Assembly: GCA_964628195.1 (NCBI GenBank)
Contig: CAZVPF010000033.1
Span: forward strand, 1 to 33,549
Direction: 5' to 3'
DNA: 33,549 nucleotides
Source of the DNA: CAZVPF01 sp964628195
GTDB taxonomy: Bacteria > Planctomycetota > Phycisphaerae > Sedimentisphaerales > Anaerohalosphaeraceae
In this document: piece after piece, positions 1 to 5,422 of the stretch
How the letters are laid out: every line of letters starts with the position of its first letter
How positions within the stretch are numbered: the first letter of the stretch is position 1
Program-made: the position numbers and the translations under genes
The notes under the pieces: model-generated
What the model saw: the letters and a program-made list of their open reading frames with translations, nothing else
Database searches by the model: none
What the model was told of the DNA's origin: nothing

Positions 1-155
1 TCGGTTGTGAGCAGACCGACCGTAAGGCATTTTTAATGGAACTCGATCCGGCATACTGTGATGTGATAGTTGAAAGGTGGGAGAAGTTTTCCGGCAGAAA
101 AGCTGAGAGGATTCAAAGCAGTTCTTCAATTGCGGATTTGAGCGAGGGCAAATGA
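1..155 (+). CDS. C-terminal end of a DNA (amino) methyltransferase, 5' truncated by the window edge
   Basis: The frame is open from the window edge (first full codon at base 3) to a TGA at 153-155 and encodes about 50 residues. The peptide contains MELDPAYCDVIVERWEKFSG, which matches the conserved C-terminal E-x-dP-x-Y-x-d-x-x-x-x-RW-x-x-x-G signature of site-specific adenine-N6/cytosine-N4 methyltransferases often carried by phages and conjugative elements. The catalytic (D/N/S)PP(Y/W) motif would lie outside the window. The last 43 bases overlap tail to tail with the HepT-like gene on the other strand, and the final residues (serine-rich, SSSSIADLSEGK) look like read-through beyond the conserved end. 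The family call is fairly good; target specificity cannot be told. Confidence 0.6.
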   Translation, partial: GCEQTDRKAFLMELDPAYCDVIVERWEKFSGRKAERIQSSSSIADLSEGK

Positions 156-436
156 TTTTCAACGACATTCCAGACACGTTTGAGATCAACACCCAGATAG
201 TGATGGACAAGAAAGTCTCTGAAGCGGGCCATGTCACTGAAGGGGATATTCGGATATTTTCCAAGCACCTCATCACTGATCTGCTTTGTCGCTTCACCGA
301 TGATCTCAAAATTACGAATGACAGCATCCTGGACCATTTTGTTGGACAAAAATTCTTCTTTGCCACCCTCGGTATATTCAAATATCCGGATAAGGGATTC
401 GTGGATATGCTCTATGTAAAGGCGATCATCTTTCAA
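113..436 (-). CDS. HepT-like toxin (DUF86 / HEPN family ribonuclease)
   Basis: This 107-aa all-helical protein has the HEPN toxin signature Rx4HxY at residues 73-80 (R73, H78, Y80), within the sequence RFRDFLVHHY. In known HepT/MntA systems the toxin is an RNase, and the partner MntA neutralises it by adding AMP units to the tyrosine of this motif. The gene starts with TTG at 436, and the upstream nucleotidyltransferase stop overlaps it as TTGA, indicating translational coupling. Size and order (antitoxin first, then toxin) are typical of the family. Its 3' end runs into the tail of the convergent methyltransferase. Confidence in the family is high; toxicity is inferred. Confidence 0.85.
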   Translation of the reverse strand: MKDDRLYIEHIHESLIRIFEYTEGGKEEFLSNKMVQDAVIRNFEIIGEATKQISDEVLGKYPNIPFSDMARFRDFLVHHYLGVDLKRVWNVVENHLPSLKSAIEELL

Positions 437-723
437 AGGGCTATCCCCTCAGAAAGGACACGGCTGCGGATGAGTTTGTGCAGGCCATCCTCACTGACAA
501 CATCGACCTTGCAATTGAGAAGCTCCTCCAGTTCCCTTACCAGGGCAATATGGTCCAGAAGAGAACGGTCATCATCAAGCGCTACCAAAAAATCAATGTC
601 ACTTTCGGGTGTATTTTCACCACGGATTACCGAGCCGAATACCCTGATATTGTGCGCTCCGTGCTTTTCGGCAAGGCTCAGGATTTCCTCTCTTCTTGAA
701 AGAATATCATTTAACGAAACCAT
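433..723 (-). CDS. MntA-type minimal nucleotidyltransferase antitoxin
   Basis: With the ATG at 723 the product is 96 aa. An AAAGG Shine-Dalgarno sequence lies 7 nt upstream of this ATG, but only 1 nt from the ATG at 729, so 723 is preferred over 729 or the TTG at 738. The nucleotidyltransferase motif GSx10DxD is perfect (G30, S31, D42, D44), and a third carboxylate D74 lies in KVDVV. In known pairs this enzyme AMPylates HepT. It is the first gene of a two-gene operon and overlaps hepT by 4 bases. A sigma70-like promoter lies directly upstream (750-778). Confidence 0.85.
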   Translation of the reverse strand: MVSLNDILSRREEILSLAEKHGAHNIRVFGSVIRGENTPESDIDFLVALDDDRSLLDHIALVRELEELLNCKVDVVSEDGLHKLIRSRVLSEGIAL

Positions 724-749
724 GTTCATGCCTTTCAAAATCTACAATA

Positions 750-778
750 AATATAAGTATTACGGTCAGAAAAGTCAA
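750..778 (-). promoter_or_regulatory. Promoter of the MntA/HepT operon
   Basis: Read on the minus strand, TTGACT (773-778) and TATATT (750-755) are separated by exactly 17 bases. This is a near-consensus housekeeping promoter about 27 bases upstream of the chosen start codon. There is no other candidate in the gap. Confidence 0.6.
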
Positions 779-786
779 GAACGAGA

Positions 787-813
787 AAAGCCCGGTTATT
801 TGTGCCGGACTTT
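787..813 (-). terminator. Rho-independent terminator after the PIN toxin gene
   Basis: On the minus-strand RNA a 9-bp stem (AAAGUCCGG with CCGGGCUUU, one G-U wobble) encloses a 9-nt loop and is followed by a U-run. It sits about 32 bases past the PIN gene stop and before the MntA promoter, so it separates the two toxin-antitoxin units. Confidence 0.55.
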
Positions 814-844
814 GGGAGCGAAAGGATTGCAAAGGCAGGCAATG

Positions 845-1240
845 TCAACTAAGTTTATCATAAAACTGGCGGGGAGTGAGAATAAGGCTTTTCTCAAAAT
901 GTTTGAGTCTGAGAATCTGTTTGTCACCGGTTACAAGGACATCGGCCTTGGCGGCAGAGGCGGTTCCAAGCACCGGCAGGTCATCTTTATCTGGGAAGTC
1001 TTTAATCTCAACTTTGTCAGGTTTAATGACCTGGGCATGGTCTTTAAGGAAGGTTGTTATTTCCTTTGCCTGCCGGGCAGGAATTTTAAGCTTACCTGTC
1101 AGGTGCTTTTTCAGTTCATCGAGTATATGCCCGGAGATGATTATCTGGTGCTGTTCAAGACATACCTGGTAGACCGACTCGCACAGACCACGCGCAGCGA
1201 ATGCAGCAAGCAGCACGTTGGTATCGAGAACGACCTTCAT
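845..1240 (-). CDS. PIN-domain toxin ribonuclease (VapC-like, PIN toxin family)
   Basis: This 131-aa protein begins with MKVVLDTNVLLAA, the hallmark of PIN domains, supplying the metal ligand D6. Other expected acidic residues are E42 (HILDELKKHL), D86/D87 (KDDLPV) and D106 (VTGDKQIL), in the normal order for the fold. Related proteins are metal-dependent RNases that cleave structured RNA such as tRNA. The start ATG overlaps the stop of the preceding antitoxin as ATGA (1237-1240), so the pair is translationally coupled. The length is normal and no catalytic residue is missing. The RNA target cannot be deduced. Confidence 0.88.
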   Translation of the reverse strand: MKVVLDTNVLLAAFAARGLCESVYQVCLEQHQIIISGHILDELKKHLTGKLKIPARQAKEITTFLKDHAQVIKPDKVEIKDFPDKDDLPVLGTASAAKADVLVTGDKQILRLKHFEKSLILTPRQFYDKLS

Positions 1241-1452
1241 GAAACAGCCTTGAAGACATCCTCATCAGTCAACAGGCCCTGCGATTCGGCAAACGGCAGA
1301 GCTTTCTTGCGAAGCATCTGGAACTTCTGGACAGCAAGGTACTGCCTAAGTGAATCCCGGACCACTTCGCTAAACGGCCTGCTCTGTTTTTCACAAAGCT
1401 CCTGCAGCTGCTTTTTCAAATCTTCCGACAATCTTATTGTTATAGCTTCCAT
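1237..1452 (-). CDS. Ribbon-helix-helix (CopG-like) antitoxin partner of the PIN toxin
   Basis: The 71-aa protein opens with a beta strand and two helices typical of RHH repressors (EAITIRLSEDLKKQLQELCE, then RPFSEVVRDSLRQYL). The C-terminal half (about residues 45-71) would be the toxin-binding tail. Such antitoxins repress their own promoter, and a matching tandem operator lies immediately upstream. No Shine-Dalgarno is visible and the predicted transcription start falls on or next to the ATG, so the message is probably leaderless. Confidence 0.85.
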   Translation of the reverse strand: MEAITIRLSEDLKKQLQELCEKQSRPFSEVVRDSLRQYLAVQKFQMLRKKALPFAESQGLLTDEDVFKAVS

Positions 1453-1470
1453 GTATTACATTGTACTACA
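1452..1470 (-). promoter_or_regulatory. Tandem palindromic operator of the RHH antitoxin
   Basis: Two near-identical palindromes, TGTATTACA (1452-1460) and TGTACTACA (1462-1470), are spaced 10 bp apart, one helical turn. They cover the -10 box and the first base of the start codon. This arrangement is what is expected for two RHH dimers bound side by side. Confidence 0.6.
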
Positions 1471-1487
1471 AAAAAGCCCTAAGTCAA
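1460..1487 (-). promoter_or_regulatory. Promoter of the RHH/PIN operon
   Basis: On the minus strand, TTGACT (1482-1487) and TACAAT (1460-1465) are separated by 16 bases. The -10 box ends only 7 bases before the ATG at 1452, implying a leaderless transcript. The -35 box lies inside the loop of the upstream gene's terminator. Confidence 0.65.
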
Positions 1488-1502
1488 GAGATTTAGGGCT
1501 TT
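1473..1502 (-). terminator. Terminator after the HARE-HTH gene
   Basis: A perfect 10-bp stem (AAAGCCCTAA / TTAGGGCTTT) with a 10-nt loop is followed on the minus strand by a run of T. It lies about 30 bases past the stop of the HARE-HTH gene and overlaps the promoter of the next operon. Confidence 0.75.
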
Positions 1503-1531
1503 CGGCAGCAAAATTCTTTTTCAGGACCAAA

Positions 1532-2020
1532 TCAGCTCTTTGCGGCGGTAAACTTACCCCTTCCTTCTTTCCGGAACCGCGATTCGCTGCCCTTGGTCTT
1601 TATCTCGCGGATGATAGCCGAGTAGATGGTGGCCGCAGGTGTGGCGCCATCGCTTTTCCAGAGGTTCTTTTCGAACATGATATCCACCATCTCGGTGGTA
1701 TTAAGCGGCTGCCCGGACTCGGCCAGGACCCTGGCAGCGGCATCGAGGCCGGACAGTTTGCCGCCACGTTTGGCCCGGTTCGGTTTTTCTTTATCATCGG
1801 CTGGTTTACTCGCCCCGGGCTCTTTTGTCGCATCAGGTTTGGATACTGGCGATGTCGATACAATCCTGGATGCGGATTTGATATTGACCGGTTTGCCGGT
1901 CTTGACGTTTACCGCCTGCCATCCGCCCTTGGGATTTACCCCGGTGACCCTGACAGCGGTGGTATTTTTGCCGACCTTTACTTCGTAACTGTTTCCAACT
2001 TTTACTTCCGCAGCTTTCAT
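1532..2020 (-). CDS. HARE-HTH winged-helix domain protein
   Basis: 162 aa. Residues 1-50 form a small beta-rich domain (KVGNSYEVKVG..., GGWQAVNVKTGKPV). Residues about 53-88 are a Pro/Lys/Asp-rich linker. Residues about 89-160 match the HARE-HTH fold (LDAAARVLAESGQPLNTTEM, then later TPAATIYSAIIREI and FRKEGRGKF), a winged helix found in RNA polymerase delta, ASXL proteins and restriction enzymes, thought to read DNA modification or to bind DNA. The start has an AGGAG sequence 7 nt upstream. It is the last gene of a three-gene minus-strand operon, 18 nt after its neighbour, and ends at a strong terminator. Its specific role is unknown; a nearby methyltransferase makes modification sensing an interesting guess. 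Confidence 0.7.
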   Translation of the reverse strand: MKAAEVKVGNSYEVKVGKNTTAVRVTGVNPKGGWQAVNVKTGKPVNIKSASRIVSTSPVSKPDATKEPGASKPADDKEKPNRAKRGGKLSGLDAAARVLAESGQPLNTTEMVDIMFEKNLWKSDGATPAATIYSAIIREIKTKGSESRFRKEGRGKFTAAKS

Positions 2021-2038
2021 AGTAATTCTCCTGTAAAA

Positions 2039-2311
2039 TTAAACCGTAAAATAATCGAGTATTCTTTTGTAATCATAGATCATAGACTTGGTGCTCTTGC
2101 AGCCATCCATGTGGAACTGGATGCACTCGGCCATCGAATAGATATCTTCATCGCAGTCTGCGTTAACGAAATGTTTCTTCTCGCCATCGCCGGTAAGAAT
2201 CCTTACATCAATATATTCAGAAAAAAGTTTCCGGGTGATGGTAACGAATGTGCCGGGTACCTTGTCGTTCGGTTTGACATCGCTTGCCAATGTCATTTCA
2301 ATAATGTTCAT
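2039..2311 (-). CDS. Small hypothetical protein
   Basis: 90 aa, not recognised. It is a compact acidic alpha/beta protein with no signal peptide or membrane segment and three cysteines with histidines (NADCDEDIYSMAECIQFHMDGC) that could hold a metal, though no known motif fits. An AAGGA sequence lies 6 nt before the ATG. It sits between the frameshifted small gene (12 nt upstream) and the HARE-HTH gene (18 nt downstream), so it is surely co-transcribed with them. Confidence 0.6.
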   Translation of the reverse strand: MNIIEMTLASDVKPNDKVPGTFVTITRKLFSEYIDVRILTGDGEKKHFVNADCDEDIYSMAECIQFHMDGCKSTKSMIYDYKRILDYFTV

Positions 2312-2323
2312 GATTTTTCCTTG

Positions 2324-2631
2324 TCAGTTGTAATCGTTAATCTTTGCCAGGTAGTTATACAGCCTTGCCGGTATCTGGTCCCGGATGGCTGTATCGGATT
2401 CGTACATAAGGTCGAATGCGTATTGAAAGTCGTTGTTGTTAAGTTCGTTGAGGATGTCGGTCATTGCCTTTACATCCTCTTCGTACCAGCGTGCCATCTC
2501 GAAATCGCCTTTTGCAGCATGGCGGTCGCACTGTTTCTGGTTTTTGGCGATTGTCTCTTTGAATATTTCAGGTCCTGTTTGTAATGTTTGTAGGTCTTAA
2601 TTCCCGCGGCTGCTTCTACTTTTTGTGCCAT
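2324..2631 (-). pseudogene. Small hypothetical gene broken by one frameshift
   Basis: An ATG at 2631 with a good GGAG site (ATAGGAGACC) opens a frame (MAQKVEAAAGIKTYKHYKQ...) that degenerates into an unlikely Arg/Ser-rich tail and stops early. From about 2578 a second frame continues as GPEIFKETIAKNQKQ, ...ARWYEEDVKAMTDIL, ...YNYLAKINDYN up to a stop at 2324, with normal protein composition. The span is 308 nt, one base short of 103 codons, so a single missing base near 2575-2590 explains it. That stretch carries a 9-nt imperfect tandem repeat (TACAAACAT/TACAAACAG), a slippage-prone site. Function unknown; helical and acidic. It may be a true mutation or a sequencing error. Confidence 0.55.
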
Positions 2632-2759
2632 TTTTTGGTCTCCTATCTGTTTTTCAAAATCAATTACTACATGTGTCAGTTACGATGTTTTTGCCAGGAA
2701 TCCAAGCTAATTAAGTCATTATTTTCAAAGAATTTGCATTAATTTTGAAAGTTATACAT

Positions 2760-2960
2760 ATGTCCGAAAAACCATTGAAGATTACCGCTATATCCATCCA
2801 GGACTTGTCCGAAATCCTCACCAAATCATGCGGTAAAAAGATAACCGCCGAGCAGGTAAGGGCCATTGCGGACAAGGCAGGGATAGTAAAGGGCGACAGT
2901 GTCAGCATAATCGAGTACGCAGCATTTTTAGCGAAGGAGGTGGCCGGTGGCGCAGATTAA
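2760..2960 (+). CDS. Small hypothetical protein, possibly phage-derived
   Basis: 66 aa from the ATG at 2760 (a TTG at 2745 would add five residues). It contains a helix-turn-helix-like stretch (SIQDLSEILTKSCGKKITAE) and ends in IIEYAAFLAKEV. From memory, similar small proteins with this ending occur beside terminase genes in planctomycete prophage-like elements, but I cannot verify that here. It overlaps the next small ORF by 14 bases, and an AAGGAGG inside its end serves as ribosome site for that ORF. Real gene likely; function unknown. Confidence 0.5.
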   Translation: MSEKPLKITAISIQDLSEILTKSCGKKITAEQVRAIADKAGIVKGDSVSIIEYAAFLAKEVAGGAD

Positions 2961-3042
2961 CCCGGCAAAACTTAAACCCACGGAACTTACCCGGCTGCTT
3001 AGTCTTGTTAAGTTGAACTTATTGATAAGGATTATAAGCTGA
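2947..3042 (+). CDS. Short, probably truncated ORF at the mobile-element boundary
   Basis: A GTG at 2947 preceded by AAGGAGGTGGCC starts VAQINPAKLKPTELTRLLSL and stops after 31 codons. The N-terminal half looks like a normal protein start with a strong ribosome site, but the last dozen residues (LVKLNLLIRIIS) are atypical, and the ORF runs into the tail of the convergent regulator gene (11-bp overlap). The simplest reading is a gene cut off at a recombination junction near 3000. Confidence 0.4.
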   Translation: MAQINPAKLKPTELTRLLSLVKLNLLIRIIS

Positions 3043-4198
3043 TATGTTTTTGCCTGTAATCGAAAGGAGTGACACCTTTGACACTTTTAAAGAGCCGCCC
3101 CATGTGGTGCAAGCCATTAAAATCCAGTTCATCGGCAATCTGCGAAATAGTCATATTGGTCTGCAAAAGCATTTTTGCAACCTGTTCAGCCCTATGCAGC
3201 CTTATTTCGTGATTTATCGAACGTTTCAAGGCCTTGCGGAACTTACGCTCCAACTGTCTTCTTGAGACAGAAACCTCCTGGCATACATCATCGACCTGGA
3301 TCAGTTCGTTCGAGTGCTTTCTTATATACTGGATGGCATTAGCCACTTGTTTATCGTCAACGGTAATAATATCTGTCGACTGCCTTGTCACCACATGAGT
3401 GGGCCTGATATAAATATGCTTTTCCTTGGTTTTCCTTTTGTTCATAAGTAAGTCGAGCTGTTTAGCAGCTTCATAGCCTGTCTGCTTTGAGCTTAGAGCA
3501 ATGCTTGAAAGGGGAGGGTCAGTCAAGTCACAAATAAGGTCGTCGTTATCTACTCCAATAACAGCAACCTCTTCGGGTACGTTGGCCTGCATCACTTTAC
3601 AGGCTTGCAGCACATACTGCCCGTAATCATCATTACAAGTCAAAATGCCCAGAGGCTTTTGAATCGAACGCAGCCAATTTGAAATCTCCAGAACATCATC
3701 ATAGCGAGTCTTGCCTCTGCTCTTGAGCGGGTGGTAAAGCGCATTCACCTCAAAGCCGTAGGACTGAAGATAATCTTGGAATCCTTTTAATCTCTGGTCG
3801 GACCAGTAAGTGTTTTTCACTCCGTAAAATCCGAATCTTTTCAACCCTATTTGAAGTAAATGCGTAGCTGCCATTTGACCGATTTCAAAGTCACTTGCCG
3901 AAATAGTGCTCAATCTTTTGAAGTCCGGTTCCTCAACATTTTCTACGGCCATGACAAGCGGCAATGATAGCTCCAGGGCCTTATGAGCTATCCTGCTGTC
4001 CAATGCAGAAGCAATAACCCCGTCAGCTTGTATTTTCCTTAACTCGGTCAAGGGTTTTGATAATAAATCCGGTTCCCTGTAAAAAATCCAGGGCCCAGCC
4101 AGGCTTGCGTATTTTGCTATTCCGCGTGTTATATCTCTCGCGTAGGTTGCCGAAGTATCAAGACATAGTATTACCTGTTTTATTTTCTTTTTTGCCAT
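3032..4198 (-). CDS. XylR-like transcriptional regulator (LacI-type sugar-binding domain + AraC HTH)
   Basis: 388 aa from the ATG at 4198; the frame extends 16 codons upstream to a TTG at 4246, but those residues run across the predicted promoter. Residues about 5-275 form a periplasmic-binding-protein-like effector domain (CNDDYGQYVLQACKVMQ, VAVIGVDNDD). Residues about 283-386 are an AraC HTH pair (VDDVCQEVSVSRRQLERKFR, then ISQIADELDFNGLHHMGRLF, ending GVTPFDYRQKH). This is the architecture of E. coli XylR, common in PVC bacteria next to sugar loci. It is divergent from the 26-kb plus-strand sugar cluster and is the obvious candidate regulator. Regulators of this type bind direct repeats spaced about two helical turns. 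The message is probably leaderless. The inducing sugar is unknown. Confidence 0.9.
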   Translation of the reverse strand: MAKKKIKQVILCLDTSATYARDITRGIAKYASLAGPWIFYREPDLLSKPLTELRKIQADGVIASALDSRIAHKALELSLPLVMAVENVEEPDFKRLSTISASDFEIGQMAATHLLQIGLKRFGFYGVKNTYWSDQRLKGFQDYLQSYGFEVNALYHPLKSRGKTRYDDVLEISNWLRSIQKPLGILTCNDDYGQYVLQACKVMQANVPEEVAVIGVDNDDLICDLTDPPLSSIALSSKQTGYEAAKQLDLLMNKRKTKEKHIYIRPTHVVTRQSTDIITVDDKQVANAIQYIRKHSNELIQVDDVCQEVSVSRRQLERKFRKALKRSINHEIRLHRAEQVAKMLLQTNMTISQIADELDFNGLHHMGRLFKSVKGVTPFDYRQKHISL

Positions 4199-4204
4199 AT
4201 AACT

Positions 4205-4233
4205 AAAATACACATGTGTTGGCGGTTTGTCAA
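4205..4233 (-). promoter_or_regulatory. Promoter of the XylR-like regulator with embedded palindrome
   Basis: On the minus strand a perfect -35 TTGACA (4228-4233) and a -10 TATTTT (4205-4210) are 17 bases apart. The -10 ends 6 bases before the ATG at 4198 and no Shine-Dalgarno is present, so the mRNA is probably leaderless. The spacer holds a perfect palindrome ACACATGTGT (4210-4219), a candidate autoregulatory operator. Confidence 0.6.
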
Positions 4234-4262
4234 TCTGGCAGAACAAACAATAAAATGCTCAC

Positions 4263-4284
4263 CAGGGCCGAAAAGGTCGGCTTT
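4263..4284. other. Small hairpin in the divergent intergenic region
   Basis: GGCCGAAAAGGTCGGCTTTT can form a 5-bp GCCGA/TCGGC stem with a short loop followed by T residues on the plus strand. It is weak and could be chance. The rest of 4199-4451 contains the regulator promoter and the shared upstream element; no gene is credible there. Confidence 0.2.
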
Positions 4285-4341
4285 TGCTTTAAAGGGTCAG
4301 AAATCAATCTCAAAATCATTAGGTCGTAAAACATCCATAAA

Positions 4342-4377
4342 TTGTCGCAAAGTGGTCTGTTATTATTACTTAGATTA
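4342..4377 (+). promoter_or_regulatory. Shared upstream element, copy 1 (TTGTCGCAAA-N12-TATT-N4-AGATTA)
   Basis: TTGTCGCAAA at 4342-4351, TATT at 4364-4367 and AGATTA at 4372-4377 match, without gaps, the element upstream of the PEP-CTERM gene (15729-15764). The end lies 74 bases before the start of the first secreted paralog. It may be a promoter or activator site for the plus-strand operon. No known sigma consensus fits well. Confidence 0.45.
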
Positions 4378-4451
4378 TTATATAGTTTATGTAATGAAAT
4401 TTGAAAATTTTAACAAACATACTATTTATTTATTTAGTGGAGGGCCAAAAA

Positions 4452-5246
4452 ATGGCTAAAAAATGTCTTGTTTTGTTCATTCTTATTGTTGCTTCTTCTG
4501 CAGTTTGCATGTTGTCGGCGGAAACAAATTACTTCAATCAATATGGTGCGATGCGAAAATGGGAGGACACAGGCAACTGGAGCCTCGGACGCGTGCCGAA
4601 TGATACGGACATAGCGTACATTTTCAGAGAATACGGTTTTCAGGACAGTAACAGCTCCTGCCTTATTGACAGTAATACAGGAACCGCGACTGCACACACG
4701 CTTCGGATTGGTGCCGGCCAGGGCAAAGCGGTTTTGAATATGACCGACGGCAACCTTGACGTAGCAAGTATAATGCAGGTTGCCTATACCACCAATGATC
4801 CCAACTGTGAGTTCAATATGTCAGGCGGAACAGCTGTTGTTGATTTTCAATTATGGGTCCCCATGAACGCACCAGCCGGTCATGTAAATCTCAGCGGCGA
4901 TGCGGAGCTGTATCTCGATGGAGCCTTATTGATTATGGATCCCGCCGTTAATCCTGGAAAAGAAGGCCATATTGATATTTCCGACCAGGCAAAATTTATA
5001 GTAAGATACGGGGAAGGCACAAATAATACTGATCCGCCATACTATCTTAGCGCTCGAGTTGCCTCGGGACTTATAAGCGGTAACGGGATCGATGGCCATG
5101 TTGACGTTTTTCACGATGAAGCTAATCAGCAATTCGTATTAACGGCGCTGCCCTGTCCCGAAGCTGATATCGCAGGGGATGATTGTATCGTTGACATTAA
5201 AGATTTCGCGTTTATGGCAAGTCAGTGGCTGCAGTCAGGTAATTAA
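4452..5246 (+). CDS. Secreted module protein with dockerin-like C-terminus (paralog 1)
   Basis: 264 aa from the ATG at 4452, chosen because GGAGGG precedes it and a Lys-plus-hydrophobic signal peptide follows (MAKKCLVLFILIVASSAVC, cleavage near LSA-E). An upstream in-frame start at 4401 would bury the signal. Residues about 25-215 are the module shared with three other genes here: YFNQYGAMRKWEDTGNWSLG, a later P-N-D-T-D-I-A stretch, RIGAGQGKAVLNM, NMSGGTA and VNLSGDAELYLDG, resembling the beta-strand-rich NW...P...D repeats seen in PEP-CTERM and autotransporter-like surface proteins. Residues about 235-262 (DIAGDDCIVDIKDFAFMASQ) form one dockerin-like calcium loop and helix. No enzyme motif is seen; a role in surface binding or display is inferred. 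Confidence 0.75.
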   Translation: MAKKCLVLFILIVASSAVCMLSAETNYFNQYGAMRKWEDTGNWSLGRVPNDTDIAYIFREYGFQDSNSSCLIDSNTGTATAHTLRIGAGQGKAVLNMTDGNLDVASIMQVAYTTNDPNCEFNMSGGTAVVDFQLWVPMNAPAGHVNLSGDAELYLDGALLIMDPAVNPGKEGHIDISDQAKFIVRYGEGTNNTDPPYYLSARVASGLISGNGIDGHVDVFHDEANQQFVLTALPCPEADIAGDDCIVDIKDFAFMASQWLQSGN

Positions 5247-5269
5247 CAAGCTTGTTTAAATCTCAGATA

Positions 5270-5330
5270 ACCTGTCGCATTTACAATTTGAAAAGATAGT
5301 AATCTTTTATCAGTTGCAGATGCGACAGGT
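5270..5330. repeat. Nested inverted repeat between the two secreted paralogs
   Basis: Perfect 11-bp arms ACCTGTCGCAT (5270-5280) and ATGCGACAGGT (5320-5330) enclose a second perfect 7-bp stem AAAAGAT (5291-5297) / ATCTTTT (5302-5308) with a 4-nt loop. The outer arms contain the TGTCGCA core also present at 4343, 15709 and 15730. It could be an mRNA processing or stability hairpin, a terminator/attenuator, or a dyad operator. It starts 24 bases after the first paralog and ends 92 bases before the second. Confidence 0.6.
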
Positions 5331-5422
5331 TCCTGTTAATTGAGACGCTGATAATAATAATTTTCTCTATTTATTAATCGGCAGGTATGTTGAAACATAA
5401 GACAATTTTGGAGGATTGAAAA

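Noticed and set aside
152..2584. A very long plus-strand open frame of 810 codons across the toxin-antitoxin region
   Set aside because: It lies antisense to six minus-strand genes with clear family motifs, ribosome sites, promoters and terminators. Its product is low-complexity, Cys/Phe-rich and matches no family, so it is a chance shadow.
2711..2765. Inverted TTTCAAA/TTTGAAA repeat and a promoter before the gene at 2760
   Set aside because: The arms are short and AT-rich, and no -35/-10 pair with proper spacing could be found on either strand.
4199..4246. A 16-codon N-terminal extension of the regulator from TTG 4246
   Set aside because: It would run through a near-consensus promoter and palindrome, has no ribosome site, and adds residues not expected before the sugar-binding domain.
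4214..4459. An 81-codon plus-strand ORF in the divergent intergenic region
   Set aside because: No ribosome site, unusual composition, and it covers the promoter region and the start of the first secreted paralog in another frame.
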